Origin: CAIWXH01 sp964555675 | GTDB taxonomy: Bacteria > Chloroflexota > Chloroflexia > Chloroflexales > Chloroflexaceae | Direction: 5' to 3' | Length of the DNA stretch: 16,908 nucleotides | Assembly: GCA_964555675.1 (NCBI GenBank) | Contig: CAZKTU010000132.1 | Location: 1 to 16,908, forward strand | Shown: piece after piece, positions 1 through 8,272 of the stretch | How positions within the stretch are numbered: position 1 is the stretch's first letter | Layout: the number at the start of each line of letters is the position of its first letter | Notes under the pieces: model-generated | Seen by the model: only the letters and a program-made list of their open reading frames with translations | Databases searched by the model: none | Told to the model about the DNA's origin: nothing | Program-made: the position numbers and the translations under genes

Positions 1-30
1 GTAGCTCGGACGCTGTACTAGCGCGGCCTC

Positions 31-39
31 TGCTACAAT
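31..39 (+). promoter_or_regulatory. Extended -10 promoter of the amidohydrolase-CYTH gene
   Basis: TGCTACAAT matches an extended -10 element (TGn followed by TACAAT at 34-39). No good -35 hexamer is visible about 17 bases upstream. The start of transcription would be near base 46, giving a leader of about 30 nt. The same TGCTAYAAT form recurs at 10660-10668, which supports a shared promoter style. Confidence 0.55.
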
Positions 40-75
40 AGGGCCGAGCCACCCGAGCGAGAAGGAGCTTCAACC

Positions 76-2049
76 ATGTCCGAGTCGGTGGACCTGCTGC
101 TCATCGGCGGTACGGTGGTGACGATGGATGCCGCTTGGACCGTCGTGCCCGACGGGGCAGTGGCCGTCACGGGTCGCCAGATCGTCGCCGTAGGCCCCGC
201 CGCCGAGCTGGCGGAACGTTATGTCGCGCGCGAGACCGTCGACTGTGCCGGGTGCGCGATCATCCCCGGCCTGATTAACGGCCACGCCCACGTCCCGATG
301 AGCCTGCTTCGCGGCATGGTCGCCGACCAGCAGCTCGACGTCTGGCTCTTCGGCTATATGTTCCCCGTCGAGAGCCAGTTCGTCAACGCCGAGTTCTGCT
401 ACGTCGGCACGCTGCTCTCGTGCGCCGAGATGTTGCGCGGCGGCACCACCACCTTCGTCGACATGTACTATTTCGAGGAGGAAGTGGCCCGCGCCGCCGA
501 CGAGGCCGGCATCCGCGCTATCTGCGGCCAGACGGTCATGCGCCTGCCCACCCCCGACGCCGCCTCGTTCGACGAGGGCCTCGAGCGCTCGCGGCGCTTC
601 ATCGAGCAGTGGTGCGACCACGAGCGCATCGTGCCCACCGTGGCCCCCCACGCCCCCTACACCTGCACCGACCGCATCTACCAGGAGGCCGCGGCCCTCT
701 GCCGGCGCTTCGGCGTGCCCCTGATCACCCACCTCTCCGAGACGGCGCGCGAGGTCGACGAGAGCATCAGAGAGCGCGAGGTGACCCCCATCCGCTACGC
801 CAAGCGCGTGGGCGCCTTCGACGTGCCCTGCATCGCCGCCCACTGCACCCACGCCACCGAGGACGATATCCGCCTCCTGCGCGAGGCCAAGGCCGGCGCC
901 GTGCCCTGCCCCACCAGCAACCTCAAGCTCGCCAGCGGCATCGCCCCCTACCGCCGCCTGATCGACGCCGGCGTGCGCACCGGCCTCGGCACCGACGGCC
1001 CGGCCTCCAACGACGACCAGGATATGTTCACCGAGATCCAGCTGGCCGCCCTGCTGCCCAAGGGCGTCAGCGGCGACCCCACCGCCGTGCCCGCCCGCGA
1101 GGCCCTGGCCCTGGCCACCTGCTGGGGCGCGAAGGCTGTCCACCTCGACCACTTGGTCGGCGTGCTCGAGCCGGGCAAGCGGGCTGATATCGCCGTGGTC
1201 GAACTGGGTCGCCTCCACAGCGCCCCGCGCTATACCTACAGCCCCGACGCCGTCTACTCGCACCTGGTCTACGGCGCCCGCGCGGCCGACGTGCGCGACG
1301 TCTTCGTCGACGGCCGCCCCCTGGTGCGCGCCAAACAGCTGCTCACCCTCGACGAGGACGATATCATCAGGCGCTCACAGGTGATCGCCGAGGGCATCAA
1401 CGCCTTCCTGGCCAGCCGCGAGAGCGATCTCCTCGCCAAGATTATCGCCCTGGGCGGGGTCAAGCAGGCCGAGATCTTCGAGATCCAGGTCAAGGCCCGC
1501 CTCGGCCCCACGGGCCTGCCCAAGGTCGAGCGCCTCCTCGCCGATCCGGCCGTCACGATCAACAAGCATAGCGTGCGCACCCAGTACGATACCTACTTCC
1601 TGTTCAAGAACCGCGAGCGCATCCGCATCCGCGAGGACCACCGCACCGACCCCGGGGCGCGCCCCGAGCCCAAGTACACTATCACGCTCATGGAAGAGGC
1701 GCGCCGCGGCGAGTACCCCCACGCGATCGTGCTCTCGCGGGCCCGCTACACCGCCCCCGCCGACCACACCGGCCGCTTCTACCGCGAGTACTTCCAGCCC
1801 GACCGGGTGCTCGATCGCGAGAAGCGCCGCAAGCGCTGGCGCATTATCTACAAAGAGCACGACTTCGCGATCAACCTCGATACGCTGGTGGGCGGCACCG
1901 CCGACCCCGGCCCGTACCTCGAGATCAAGAGCCGCACCTGGAGCAGCCGCGACGCCGCCGAGCGGGCCGCCCTGATCGGCGAGCTCCTCGCCCTGGTCGA
2001 CCTCGACGACAGCGCCCTGGTCAAGCAGGAGTACGTCGAGATGGAGTAG
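76..2049 (+). CDS. Amidohydrolase (MTA/SAH deaminase type) fused to a CYTH domain
   Basis: 657 aa. Residues 1-455 are an amidohydrolase TIM barrel of the 5-methylthioadenosine/S-adenosylhomocysteine deaminase kind. Visible metal and active-site motifs are NGHAH (His70, His72), ITHLSET (His219), AAHCTH (His256) and GLGTDGPASND (Asp307). The family hydrolytically deaminates adenine nucleosides or related rings in the cytoplasm; the exact substrate cannot be read here. Residues about 463-657 look like a CYTH domain (triphosphate tunnel fold): FEIQVKARL replaces the usual ExExK, followed by QYDTYF, RIRIRED, the LD of NLDTL and YLEIKSR. Two acidic tunnel positions appear changed (ExQxK; ExK in place of ExE), so triphosphate chemistry is uncertain. 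AAGGAG at 62-67 supports the ATG at 76. coaE follows 30 bases downstream, so the two are probably cotranscribed. The amidohydrolase call is firm, the CYTH call fairly firm, and the substrate unknown. Confidence 0.85.
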   Translation: MSESVDLLLIGGTVVTMDAAWTVVPDGAVAVTGRQIVAVGPAAELAERYVARETVDCAGCAIIPGLINGHAHVPMSLLRGMVADQQLDVWLFGYMFPVESQFVNAEFCYVGTLLSCAEMLRGGTTTFVDMYYFEEEVARAADEAGIRAICGQTVMRLPTPDAASFDEGLERSRRFIEQWCDHERIVPTVAPHAPYTCTDRIYQEAAALCRRFGVPLITHLSETAREVDESIREREVTPIRYAKRVGAFDVPCIAAHCTHATEDDIRLLREAKAGAVPCPTSNLKLASGIAPYRRLIDAGVRTGLGTDGPASNDDQDMFTEIQLAALLPKGVSGDPTAVPAREALALATCWGAKAVHLDHLVGVLEPGKRADIAVVELGRLHSAPRYTYSPDAVYSHLVYGARAADVRDVFVDGRPLVRAKQLLTLDEDDIIRRSQVIAEGINAFLASRESDLLAKIIALGGVKQAEIFEIQVKARLGPTGLPKVERLLADPAVTINKHSVRTQYDTYFLFKNRERIRIREDHRTDPGARPEPKYTITLMEEARRGEYPHAIVLSRARYTAPADHTGRFYREYFQPDRVLDREKRRKRWRIIYKEHDFAINLDTLVGGTADPGPYLEIKSRTWSSRDAAERAALIGELLALVDLDDSALVKQEYVEME

Positions 2050-2079
2050 CGCCGCCAGAAGCGGGACAAGGGAGGTGTT

Positions 2080-2723
2080 GTGACACCCTATCTGATTGGT
2101 CTCACCGGCGGGATCGCCTGCGGCAAGAGCACCGTGGTCGCGATGCTCGCGGCCCTTGGCGCCCGCACGCTCGACGCCGACCGGGTGACGCACAAGGTGC
2201 AGCAGCCGGGCACCCCCGTCTTCGAGCAGATCGTCGCCGCCTTCGGCCCCGAGGTGGTGGCCCCCAATGGCGCCCTCGACCGGCGCAAACTCGGCGCCCT
2301 GGTCTTCAGCGACCCGGCCCAGCTCCGCCGGCTCGAGCAGATCGTCCACCCGGCAGTGCGCGCCGAGATCCGCGCCTTCATCGACGAGGCCGGCCGGGGC
2401 GGCGGCTATAGCACTCGCCTCGGCACACTCGCCCGGCCCGTGGTCGTGCTCGACGCGATCAAGCTGATCGAGTCGGGCTGGATCAAGGAGTGCCAGCAGG
2501 TCTGGGTGGTGACCTGCCCCGAGGAGCAGCAGGTCGAGCGCCTGATGACCACCCGCGGCATGAGCGAGGCCGAGGCCCGCCAGCGCATCGCCGCCCAGGC
2601 CCCCCAGGCCTCGCGCCTCGCCCACGCCACCGTCGTGATCGACAACGGCGGCACCCAGGCCCAGACTCGCGCCCAGGTCGAGGCCGCCTGGCAGACGGTG
2701 CTCGCCGCCGTGGGCGGCCAGGC

Positions 2724-2727
<4 letters not shown>
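2080..2727 (+). CDS. coaE: Dephospho-CoA kinase
   Basis: 215 aa, normal length for the family. CoaE phosphorylates the 3' hydroxyl of the dephospho-CoA ribose with ATP, the last step of coenzyme A synthesis in the cytoplasm. The N-terminal P-loop GLTGGIACGKST (residues 7-18) and LDADRV (Asp33) are characteristic. The lid region and the RxxxRGMSEAEARQRIAAQ segment near residues 155-175 also match. The usual DxPLLFE motif reads LDAIKLIESG here, a variant. The start is GTG at 2080 with AAGGGAGG ending 4 bases before it, which is short spacing; no better in-frame start is seen. It lies 30 bases after the amidohydrolase gene on the same strand. Its TAG stop overlaps the stop of the convergent moxR gene, and no terminator lies between them. 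Confidence 0.93.
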
Positions 2728-3671
<944 letters not shown>

Positions 3672-3673
3672 GT

Positions 3674-3684
3674 GGTGTGACACC
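3674..3684. repeat. Short palindrome just upstream of moxR
   Basis: GGTGT-G-ACACC is a perfect 5-bp inverted repeat two bases from the moxR start codon. It could be an operator half or a small hairpin occluding initiation. The evidence is symmetry only. Confidence 0.25.
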
Positions 3685-3714
3685 GTGATTGCGATGGGCC
3701 CGGCCGGGAGGGGC

Positions 3715-3738
3715 TCGGGGAGGGCCTGGCCTCCCCGA
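3715..3738 (-). terminator. Stem-loop between oppF and moxR
   Basis: TCGGGGAGG pairs perfectly with CCTCCCCGA (9 bp) around a 6-base loop, 35 bases after the oppF stop. There is no U-tract on the minus strand, so it is not a textbook intrinsic terminator. It may pause or partially terminate the importer transcript, or protect its 3' end. Confidence 0.4.
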
Positions 3739-3751
3739 AACAACGATCCCT

Positions 3752-3766
3752 CACAACCTGGTTGTG
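3752..3766 (-). repeat. Palindrome directly after the oppF stop
   Basis: CACAACC-T-GGTTGTG is a 7-bp perfect inverted repeat with one central base, 6 bases downstream of the oppF stop. Together with the 9-bp stem at 3715-3738 it forms a tandem hairpin pair at the end of the importer cluster. The short loop also makes a protein-binding site possible. Confidence 0.35.
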
Positions 3767-3772
3767 GGAAGC

Positions 3773-4792
3773 CTAGAACTGGCCGGCGAAGTGACAGGCC
3801 GCCCAGTGGCCCTTCTTCTTCTCCTCGAACGCGGGCTCCTGCTCCTTGCAGATGCCGCGGGCGATCCAGCAGCGCGGGTGGAAGCGGCAGCCCGAAGGCG
3901 GGTTGATCGGGCTGGGCACATCGCCCTGGAGCACGATCCGCTCGCGGCGCTGGGTCGGGTCGGGGTTGGGGATGGCCGAGATCAGGGCTTTGGTGTAGGG
4001 GTGCAGCGGCTCGCGGAACAGGTCGTCGCGGCTCGAGAGCTCGACCAGCTTGCCCAGGTACATCACCCCGACCCGGTCGCTGATATGCTCGACCACGGCC
4101 AGATTGTGGGCGATGAACAGGTAGGTCAGCCCGAACTCGCGCTGCAGGTTCTTGAGCAGGTTGAGCACCTGGGACTGGATCGAGACGTCGAGGGCGCTGA
4201 CCGGCTCGTCGCAGACGATCAGCTTAGGCTCCATGATCAGAGCCCGCGCAATGCCGATGCGCTGCCGCTGCCCGCCCGAGAACTCGTGGGGGAAGCGGTT
4301 CATCTGGTTTGCGTGCATGCCCACCCTGGCCAGCACCTCGCGCACGCGCTCGCGGCGCTCGGTGGCTGTGCCGATGCCGTGGATCACCAGGCCCTCGGCG
4401 ATGCTCTCGCCCACAGTGAGGCGTGGGTCGAGCGAGGCGTAGGGGTCCTGGAAGACGATCTGCATGTCGCGGCGCAGGGCCTTCAGCTGCCGGCCATTGG
4501 CCTTGAGCACGTCGCCGCCCTCAAACAGCACCTCGCCGGCCGTAGCCTGCTCGAGGCGCAGCACAGTGCGCCCGGTGGTCGTCTTGCCGCAGCCCGACTC
4601 GCCCACCAGCCCCAGGGTCTCGCCTCGCTTCACCGCGAAGCTGACCCCGTCCACCGCCTTGACCGTGGCGACGGTGCGGCGCAAAATACCGCCCTTGATC
4701 GGGAAGTGCTTCTTGAGGTTGTTTACCTCGAGCAGCGTGCTTGAATCTGTAGCGCCGCTTGTCGCCGGCGTAGTGATGTTAGGTACTGCCAC
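3773..4792 (-). CDS. oppF: Peptide ABC transporter ATP-binding protein (OppF/DppF type)
   Basis: 339 aa. It is one of the two ATPases that power a peptide importer at the inner face of the membrane. Walker A GESGCGKT lies at residues 64-71, the Q-loop at Gln115, signature FSGGQRQR at 171-178, Walker B with D-loop CDEPVSALD at 194-202 and the switch His at 229. The C-terminal oligopeptide/dipeptide extension holds QGDVPSPINPPSGCRFHPRC and four cysteines (302, 308, 315, 333); such clusters bind an iron-sulfur centre in some relatives. The start is GTG at 4792, with GGAG 8 bases upstream. It begins 15 bases after the oppD stop, so translation within one operon is expected. The gene symbol reflects family resemblance; a dipeptide or other peptide-like substrate is equally possible. 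Confidence 0.93.
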   Translation of the reverse strand: MAVPNITTPATSGATDSSTLLEVNNLKKHFPIKGGILRRTVATVKAVDGVSFAVKRGETLGLVGESGCGKTTTGRTVLRLEQATAGEVLFEGGDVLKANGRQLKALRRDMQIVFQDPYASLDPRLTVGESIAEGLVIHGIGTATERRERVREVLARVGMHANQMNRFPHEFSGGQRQRIGIARALIMEPKLIVCDEPVSALDVSIQSQVLNLLKNLQREFGLTYLFIAHNLAVVEHISDRVGVMYLGKLVELSSRDDLFREPLHPYTKALISAIPNPDPTQRRERIVLQGDVPSPINPPSGCRFHPRCWIARGICKEQEPAFEEKKKGHWAACHFAGQF

Positions 4793-4807
4793 TTTGAAAA
4801 CTCCATC

Positions 4808-5836
4808 TCACTCATACAGCCAGCAGCGCACTTTGCGGCCATCCTCGAGCGGGATGAGCGGCGGGGGCTGGTCGCACTTATCGAAGCGCTTGCTGCAGCG
4901 GGCGGCGAAGCGGCACCCCGGGGGCGGGTTGAGCAGGCTGGGCACCGTGCCGGGGATCACCTCGAGCTCGTCGCGCACCTGGCCGAGCACCGGCATCGAG
5001 TTGAGCAGGCCGATCGTGTAGGGGTGCTTCGGGTCGGCGAAGATGCCGCGCACATCGGCGTACTCGACCACCTGCCCGGCATACATTACGATCACATTGT
5101 CGGCCATCTCGGCGACCACGCCCATGTCGTGGGTGATCAGGATGATCGCCGTGTCGACCTTCTCGCGCAGCGCGCGCATGAGATCGAGGATCTGGGCCTG
5201 GATGGTCACATCGAGGGCCGTGGTGGGCTCGTCGGCGATCAGCAGCTCGGGGTTGCAAGCCAGGGCCATGGCGATCATCACGCGCTGACACTGGCCGCCC
5301 GAGAGCTCGTGGGGGTACTGGCGCATGCGCCGGCTCGGGTCGGGCAGGCCGACCATGCTCAGCAGCTCGATGCAGCGACGCTCGGCCTCGGCGCCCTTCA
5401 GCTCCTGGTGGATCTCGAGCGTCTCGATGATCTGGTCGCCCACCCGGAAGACCGGGTTGAGGGCCGTGGTCGGCTGCTGGAAGATCATCGAGATGCGGTC
5501 GCCGCGGATGGCACGGATCTGCTCGTCGCTGACCGTCAGCAGGTCCGCGCCGTCGAAGATCACCTTGCCCTCGACGATGCGGCCGGGCGCGCTGACGAGG
5601 CGCAGCAGCGAGAGCGAGGTCACGCTCTTGCCCGAGCCGCTCTCGCCCACGATGCCCAGGGTCTCGCCGCGGCGCAGGGTGAAGTCGACTCCGTCAACCG
5701 CCTGCACGACCCCGTCCTCAGTGAAAAAGTAGGTCTTCAGACCCTCGACGCGCAGCAACTCGCGGGCGCTGGGGCCGGTTCCTGCTGTGCGCGTGCCTGT
5801 TGTTGATTGTGGGACAGCTGTCACTCTGTGCTCCAT
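4808..5836 (-). CDS. oppD: Peptide ABC transporter ATP-binding protein (OppD/DppD type)
   Basis: 342 aa from the ATG at 5836. It is the second ATPase of the importer. Walker A GESGSGKS is at residues 64-71, the Q-loop FQQPTTALNP near 119-128, signature LSGGQCQR at 178-185, Walker B ADEPTTALD at 201-209 and the switch His at 236. The C-terminal extension contains GTVPSLLNPPPGCRFAARC and four cysteines (308, 314, 321, 338), spaced much as in oppF. The reading frame continues upstream to a TTG at 5890 that would overlap the end of oppC; I prefer the ATG because conserved sequence begins well after it, although no convincing Shine-Dalgarno precedes it. The preferred start leaves 31 bases after oppC. 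An unusual Ser/Thr/Gly-rich N-terminal tail of about 25 residues precedes the ABC fold. Confidence 0.9.
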   Translation of the reverse strand: MEHRVTAVPQSTTGTRTAGTGPSARELLRVEGLKTYFFTEDGVVQAVDGVDFTLRRGETLGIVGESGSGKSVTSLSLLRLVSAPGRIVEGKVIFDGADLLTVSDEQIRAIRGDRISMIFQQPTTALNPVFRVGDQIIETLEIHQELKGAEAERRCIELLSMVGLPDPSRRMRQYPHELSGGQCQRVMIAMALACNPELLIADEPTTALDVTIQAQILDLMRALREKVDTAIILITHDMGVVAEMADNVIVMYAGQVVEYADVRGIFADPKHPYTIGLLNSMPVLGQVRDELEVIPGTVPSLLNPPPGCRFAARCSKRFDKCDQPPPLIPLEDGRKVRCWLYE

Positions 5837-5867
5837 AGTGGAGATTGCGCTCGCTGCGCTCCCAAGC

Positions 5868-6860
5868 TCATCCTCGCTGCCGTGGGTCAAGCGCGTCCCT
5901 GAGGCCGTCGCCGATATAGTTCACCGCCATCGAGCAGAGCAGAATAGGCAGCGTCGGGATGAGCGGCATCCAGGGGTGCTGGAACATATAGCTCTCGGCG
6001 AAGTTGACCATATTGCCCCAGGTCGGGGTCGGGTCCTGGATGCCGAAGCCGAGCACGCTGATCGCCGACTCGGCCACGAGGAAGGCGTTCACGCCGAGGG
6101 TGAAGTCGACGATCATGGGCGGCAGAGAGTTCGGGAAGACGTGGCGGGTCATGATCCGCCCGCTCGAGGCCCCCAGGGCCCGCGAGGACTCGATGTAGAT
6201 GTTCTCGCGCACCGAGAGCACCATCCCGCGCATCAGGCGGCATGTGCCCGTCCAGCCCAACAGGGCGAGCACCACGATGATCATGAAGATGATCCGCGAC
6301 TCGCGCTCGGTGACGGCGAAGGCCCAGGCCATAAAGCTGTTGAGCAGATCTGGGATGGGGATGGCGTTGATGTTCTGCACGGCGACGGCCGAGAGGATCA
6401 GCAGGATGGGGATGGTCGGGAAGCTGGCCACCACCTCGAGCGAGCGGCTGATGATCGAGTCGACCAGGCCGCCGAAGTAGCCGGCCAGCATGCCCAGGGT
6501 GATCCCGATCGACGTCGCGATGATCGTCGCGAAGAAGGCCGTGCCCAGCGAGACCCGCGAGGCGTAGAGCAGCCGCGTGTAGAAGTCGCGCCCGAGGTGG
6601 TCGGTGCCCAACAGGTGGAAGTTGCCCTCGCTGTCGGTGCTGAAGGGCGTGAGGAAGCGGGCCTGCAGGTTGGGCTCGTCGCGCGGGTAGGGCGCGATCA
6701 CCGGGGCCAGGATGGCCAGCAGCACGAAGAAGCCCAGCACGCCCAGCGAGATCATGGCCGTCTTGTGCTTGCGGAAGCGCCGCAGCACAATCGCCGACTG
6801 GCTCTCGGAAGATCGTCTGCTGGCCTCGTCGACCGGAACAGCGGTGGTTGTAGTCGCCAC
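5868..6860 (-). CDS. oppC: Peptide ABC transporter permease (OppC/DppC type)
   Basis: 330 aa. It is one of the two membrane channel subunits. An N-terminal helix (about 36-57) is followed by the OppC_N motif LLGTDHLGRDF near residues 83-93. Further hydrophobic helices lie near 104-128, 148-165, 188-204, 250-272 and 298-315. The cytoplasmic EAA coupling loop, IESSRALGASSGRIMTRHVF, occupies 223-242 and docks with an ATPase. The start is GTG at 6860 with AGGAGG at 6867-6872, 6 bases upstream; this Shine-Dalgarno overlaps the TAG stop of oppB, which predicts translational coupling. The loop between the third and fourth helices (about 163-187) is somewhat longer than in E. coli relatives, as judged from memory of the family. 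Confidence 0.93.
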   Translation of the reverse strand: MATTTTAVPVDEASRRSSESQSAIVLRRFRKHKTAMISLGVLGFFVLLAILAPVIAPYPRDEPNLQARFLTPFSTDSEGNFHLLGTDHLGRDFYTRLLYASRVSLGTAFFATIIATSIGITLGMLAGYFGGLVDSIISRSLEVVASFPTIPILLILSAVAVQNINAIPIPDLLNSFMAWAFAVTERESRIIFMIIVVLALLGWTGTCRLMRGMVLSVRENIYIESSRALGASSGRIMTRHVFPNSLPPMIVDFTLGVNAFLVAESAISVLGFGIQDPTPTWGNMVNFAESYMFQHPWMPLIPTLPILLCSMAVNYIGDGLRDALDPRQRG

Positions 6861-6870
6861 AGAGATCCTC

Positions 6871-8064
6871 CTACGTGAGCCTGATGCGCGGGTCGACGAT
6901 GGTGTACAGGATGTCGGTGATCAAAATGCCGATCAGCAGCAAGACCACATTGATGAACAGGATGGCCATGGCCACGTTGTAGTCGCTGCGGCCCAGCGAC
7001 TCGATGAACAGGCGCCCCAGCCCGGGCCAGTTGAAGACGCCCTCGGTGATCACCGCGCCGCCAAAGATGCCGGCCAGCACGCCGGCCAGCAGGGTCACGA
7101 AGGGGATCAGCGAGTTGCGCAGGGCGTGCTTGAGCACCACCAGCCGCTCTTTGACGCCTTTGGCCCTGGCCGTGCGCACATAGTCTTGCTGCAGCACCTC
7201 GAGCATGCTCCCGCGGATGAAGCGGCTCCAGCCGGCCAGGCTGACGATCGTCAGCACGGTCATCGGCATCAGCAGGCGCAAGAAGCGGTCGAGCAGCGAG
7301 CCCGCCTCGACCGTGCCGATCAGCGGGATGGTATAGTCCCTGATGCCCACTGCGTCGCCGGGGGGCAAATAGGGCAGGCCGGCCCGCTGGGGCAGCACCG
7401 AGAAGATCAGGATGAAGAAGATGCCGAAGACGAAGCTCGGCACCGAGGCCCCGATGAAGGCCAGGGTCGTGGCGATATAGTCGAAGCGCGAGTACTGCTT
7501 GACCGCCGAGTAGACGCCCAGCGGGATGGCCAGGGCGATCGCCAGCAGCGTCGAGCCCAGCATCAGGTAGAGCGTGTAGGGCAGACGCGACCAGATCAGG
7601 TCGGTCACCGGCCGGCCCCGCAGCATCACCTGGCTCTCGCCGAAGTCGCCGAAGAAGACGCCCCTGCTCACCTTGCGGCCCTCGAGCTCGGCCAGGGTCA
7701 GCGGGTTCTCGCAACCCTCTTCGACCACCTCGGTGCGGCCATCGGGGTAGCGCAGGCGCACCTGTCCGGGCGTCGTGCAGCCCACCACCCAGTCCGCCCC
7801 GACCGAGCCGAACATCGCGCCGCTCGGCCAGCCCACCAGCCAGCGGGTGAAACGGTAGGGCAGGTACAGGTCGAGCTCGAAGCGCTCTTGCACGCGCTGG
7901 ATGTCGGCCTGGTCGATGCGCTGCTGCCCGCCGTTCTGGCGCTCGGCCAGCAGAGCGTCGATCGGGCCGCCCGGCTGCACATAGAGCAGCGCGTACGAGA
8001 AGATCGCCGCGACGATCGTCACGAGCAGCATCTGAAAGAGACGCCTGATCAGAAAGGTGGTCAT
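6871..8064 (-). CDS. oppB: Peptide ABC transporter permease (OppB/DppB type) with extracytoplasmic insert
   Basis: 397 aa, longer than the usual 305-340 of OppB/DppB. The first helix (about 7-29) ends in the family motif PGGPIDAL. The normal sequence LDLYLPYRFTRWLVG is then followed, from about 79 to 135, by an extra segment containing Cys96 and Cys118 before FFGDFGES resumes. Topology puts this insert outside the membrane, where the cysteines could pair. Five further helices follow (about 164-185, 195-222, 265-280, 318-342, 366-388). The EAA coupling loop YVRTARAKGVKERLVVLKHA lies at 295-314. The ATG at 8064 has a weak Shine-Dalgarno context. The gene is separated from its binding-protein gene by about 208 bases that hold two hairpins and a palindrome, which suggests separate control of expression level. 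Confidence 0.92.
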   Translation of the reverse strand: MTTFLIRRLFQMLLVTIVAAIFSYALLYVQPGGPIDALLAERQNGGQQRIDQADIQRVQERFELDLYLPYRFTRWLVGWPSGAMFGSVGADWVVGCTTPGQVRLRYPDGRTEVVEEGCENPLTLAELEGRKVSRGVFFGDFGESQVMLRGRPVTDLIWSRLPYTLYLMLGSTLLAIALAIPLGVYSAVKQYSRFDYIATTLAFIGASVPSFVFGIFFILIFSVLPQRAGLPYLPPGDAVGIRDYTIPLIGTVEAGSLLDRFLRLLMPMTVLTIVSLAGWSRFIRGSMLEVLQQDYVRTARAKGVKERLVVLKHALRNSLIPFVTLLAGVLAGIFGGAVITEGVFNWPGLGRLFIESLGRSDYNVAMAILFINVVLLLIGILITDILYTIVDPRIRLT

Positions 8065-8088
8065 CTCCGACTCACTCTCGCGTAATGA

Positions 8089-8103
8089 TTATGTTCGACA
8101 TAA
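8089..8103. promoter_or_regulatory. Palindrome upstream of oppB, candidate operator
   Basis: TTATGT-TCG-ACATAA is a perfect 6+3+6 inverted repeat, 25 bases before the oppB start codon. It carries the TGTCGA half-site also seen in the binding-protein leader. On the minus strand, TTGCGC and TATCAT spaced by 16 bases upstream of it could be a weak internal promoter. The function is inferred from position and symmetry. Confidence 0.35.
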
Positions 8104-8190
8104 CGCCGACGGCCATAGCTGCGCCATGATACACAAACAAAAGGCCGGCGCAAGTTGTGATGTATGAACCATGGTGCCGGACACACGGGC

Positions 8191-8220
8191 GCGGCTGCGA
8201 GGCACCTGCCCCGCAGCCGC
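8191..8220 (-). terminator. Long stem-loop between binding-protein gene and oppB
   Basis: GCGGCTGCG pairs with CGCAGCCGC (9 bp); after one mismatch a further GGC/GCC closes a 4-base loop. It lies 52 bases after the binding-protein stop. No U-tract follows on the minus strand. Such hairpins commonly protect the upstream message or partially terminate it, so that more binding protein than permease is made; that role is inferred here. Confidence 0.5.
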
Positions 8221-8233
8221 GTTTCCCGGGGTA

Positions 8234-8252
8234 CTGCCGCCCCCAGCGGCAG
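8234..8252 (-). terminator. Second stem-loop after the binding-protein gene
   Basis: CTGCCGC and GCGGCAG form a perfect 7-bp stem around a 5-base loop (CCCCA on the plus strand), 20 bases after the binding-protein stop. It is in tandem with the longer hairpin at 8191-8220. No U-tract follows. Confidence 0.45.
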
Positions 8253-8272
8253 CGCGCCGGGAGAACCCCAAC

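Noticed and set aside
30..58. GC-rich repeats elsewhere in the window as a CRISPR array, tRNA or mobile-element end
   Set aside because: No regularly spaced identical repeats, cloverleaf or transposase was found anywhere in the window. The short palindromes are isolated.
5837..5890. TTG at 5890 as start of oppD
   Set aside because: It would overlap oppC and encode a Ser/Ala-rich stretch without family resemblance. The ATG at 5836 is preferred, although its Shine-Dalgarno is weak.
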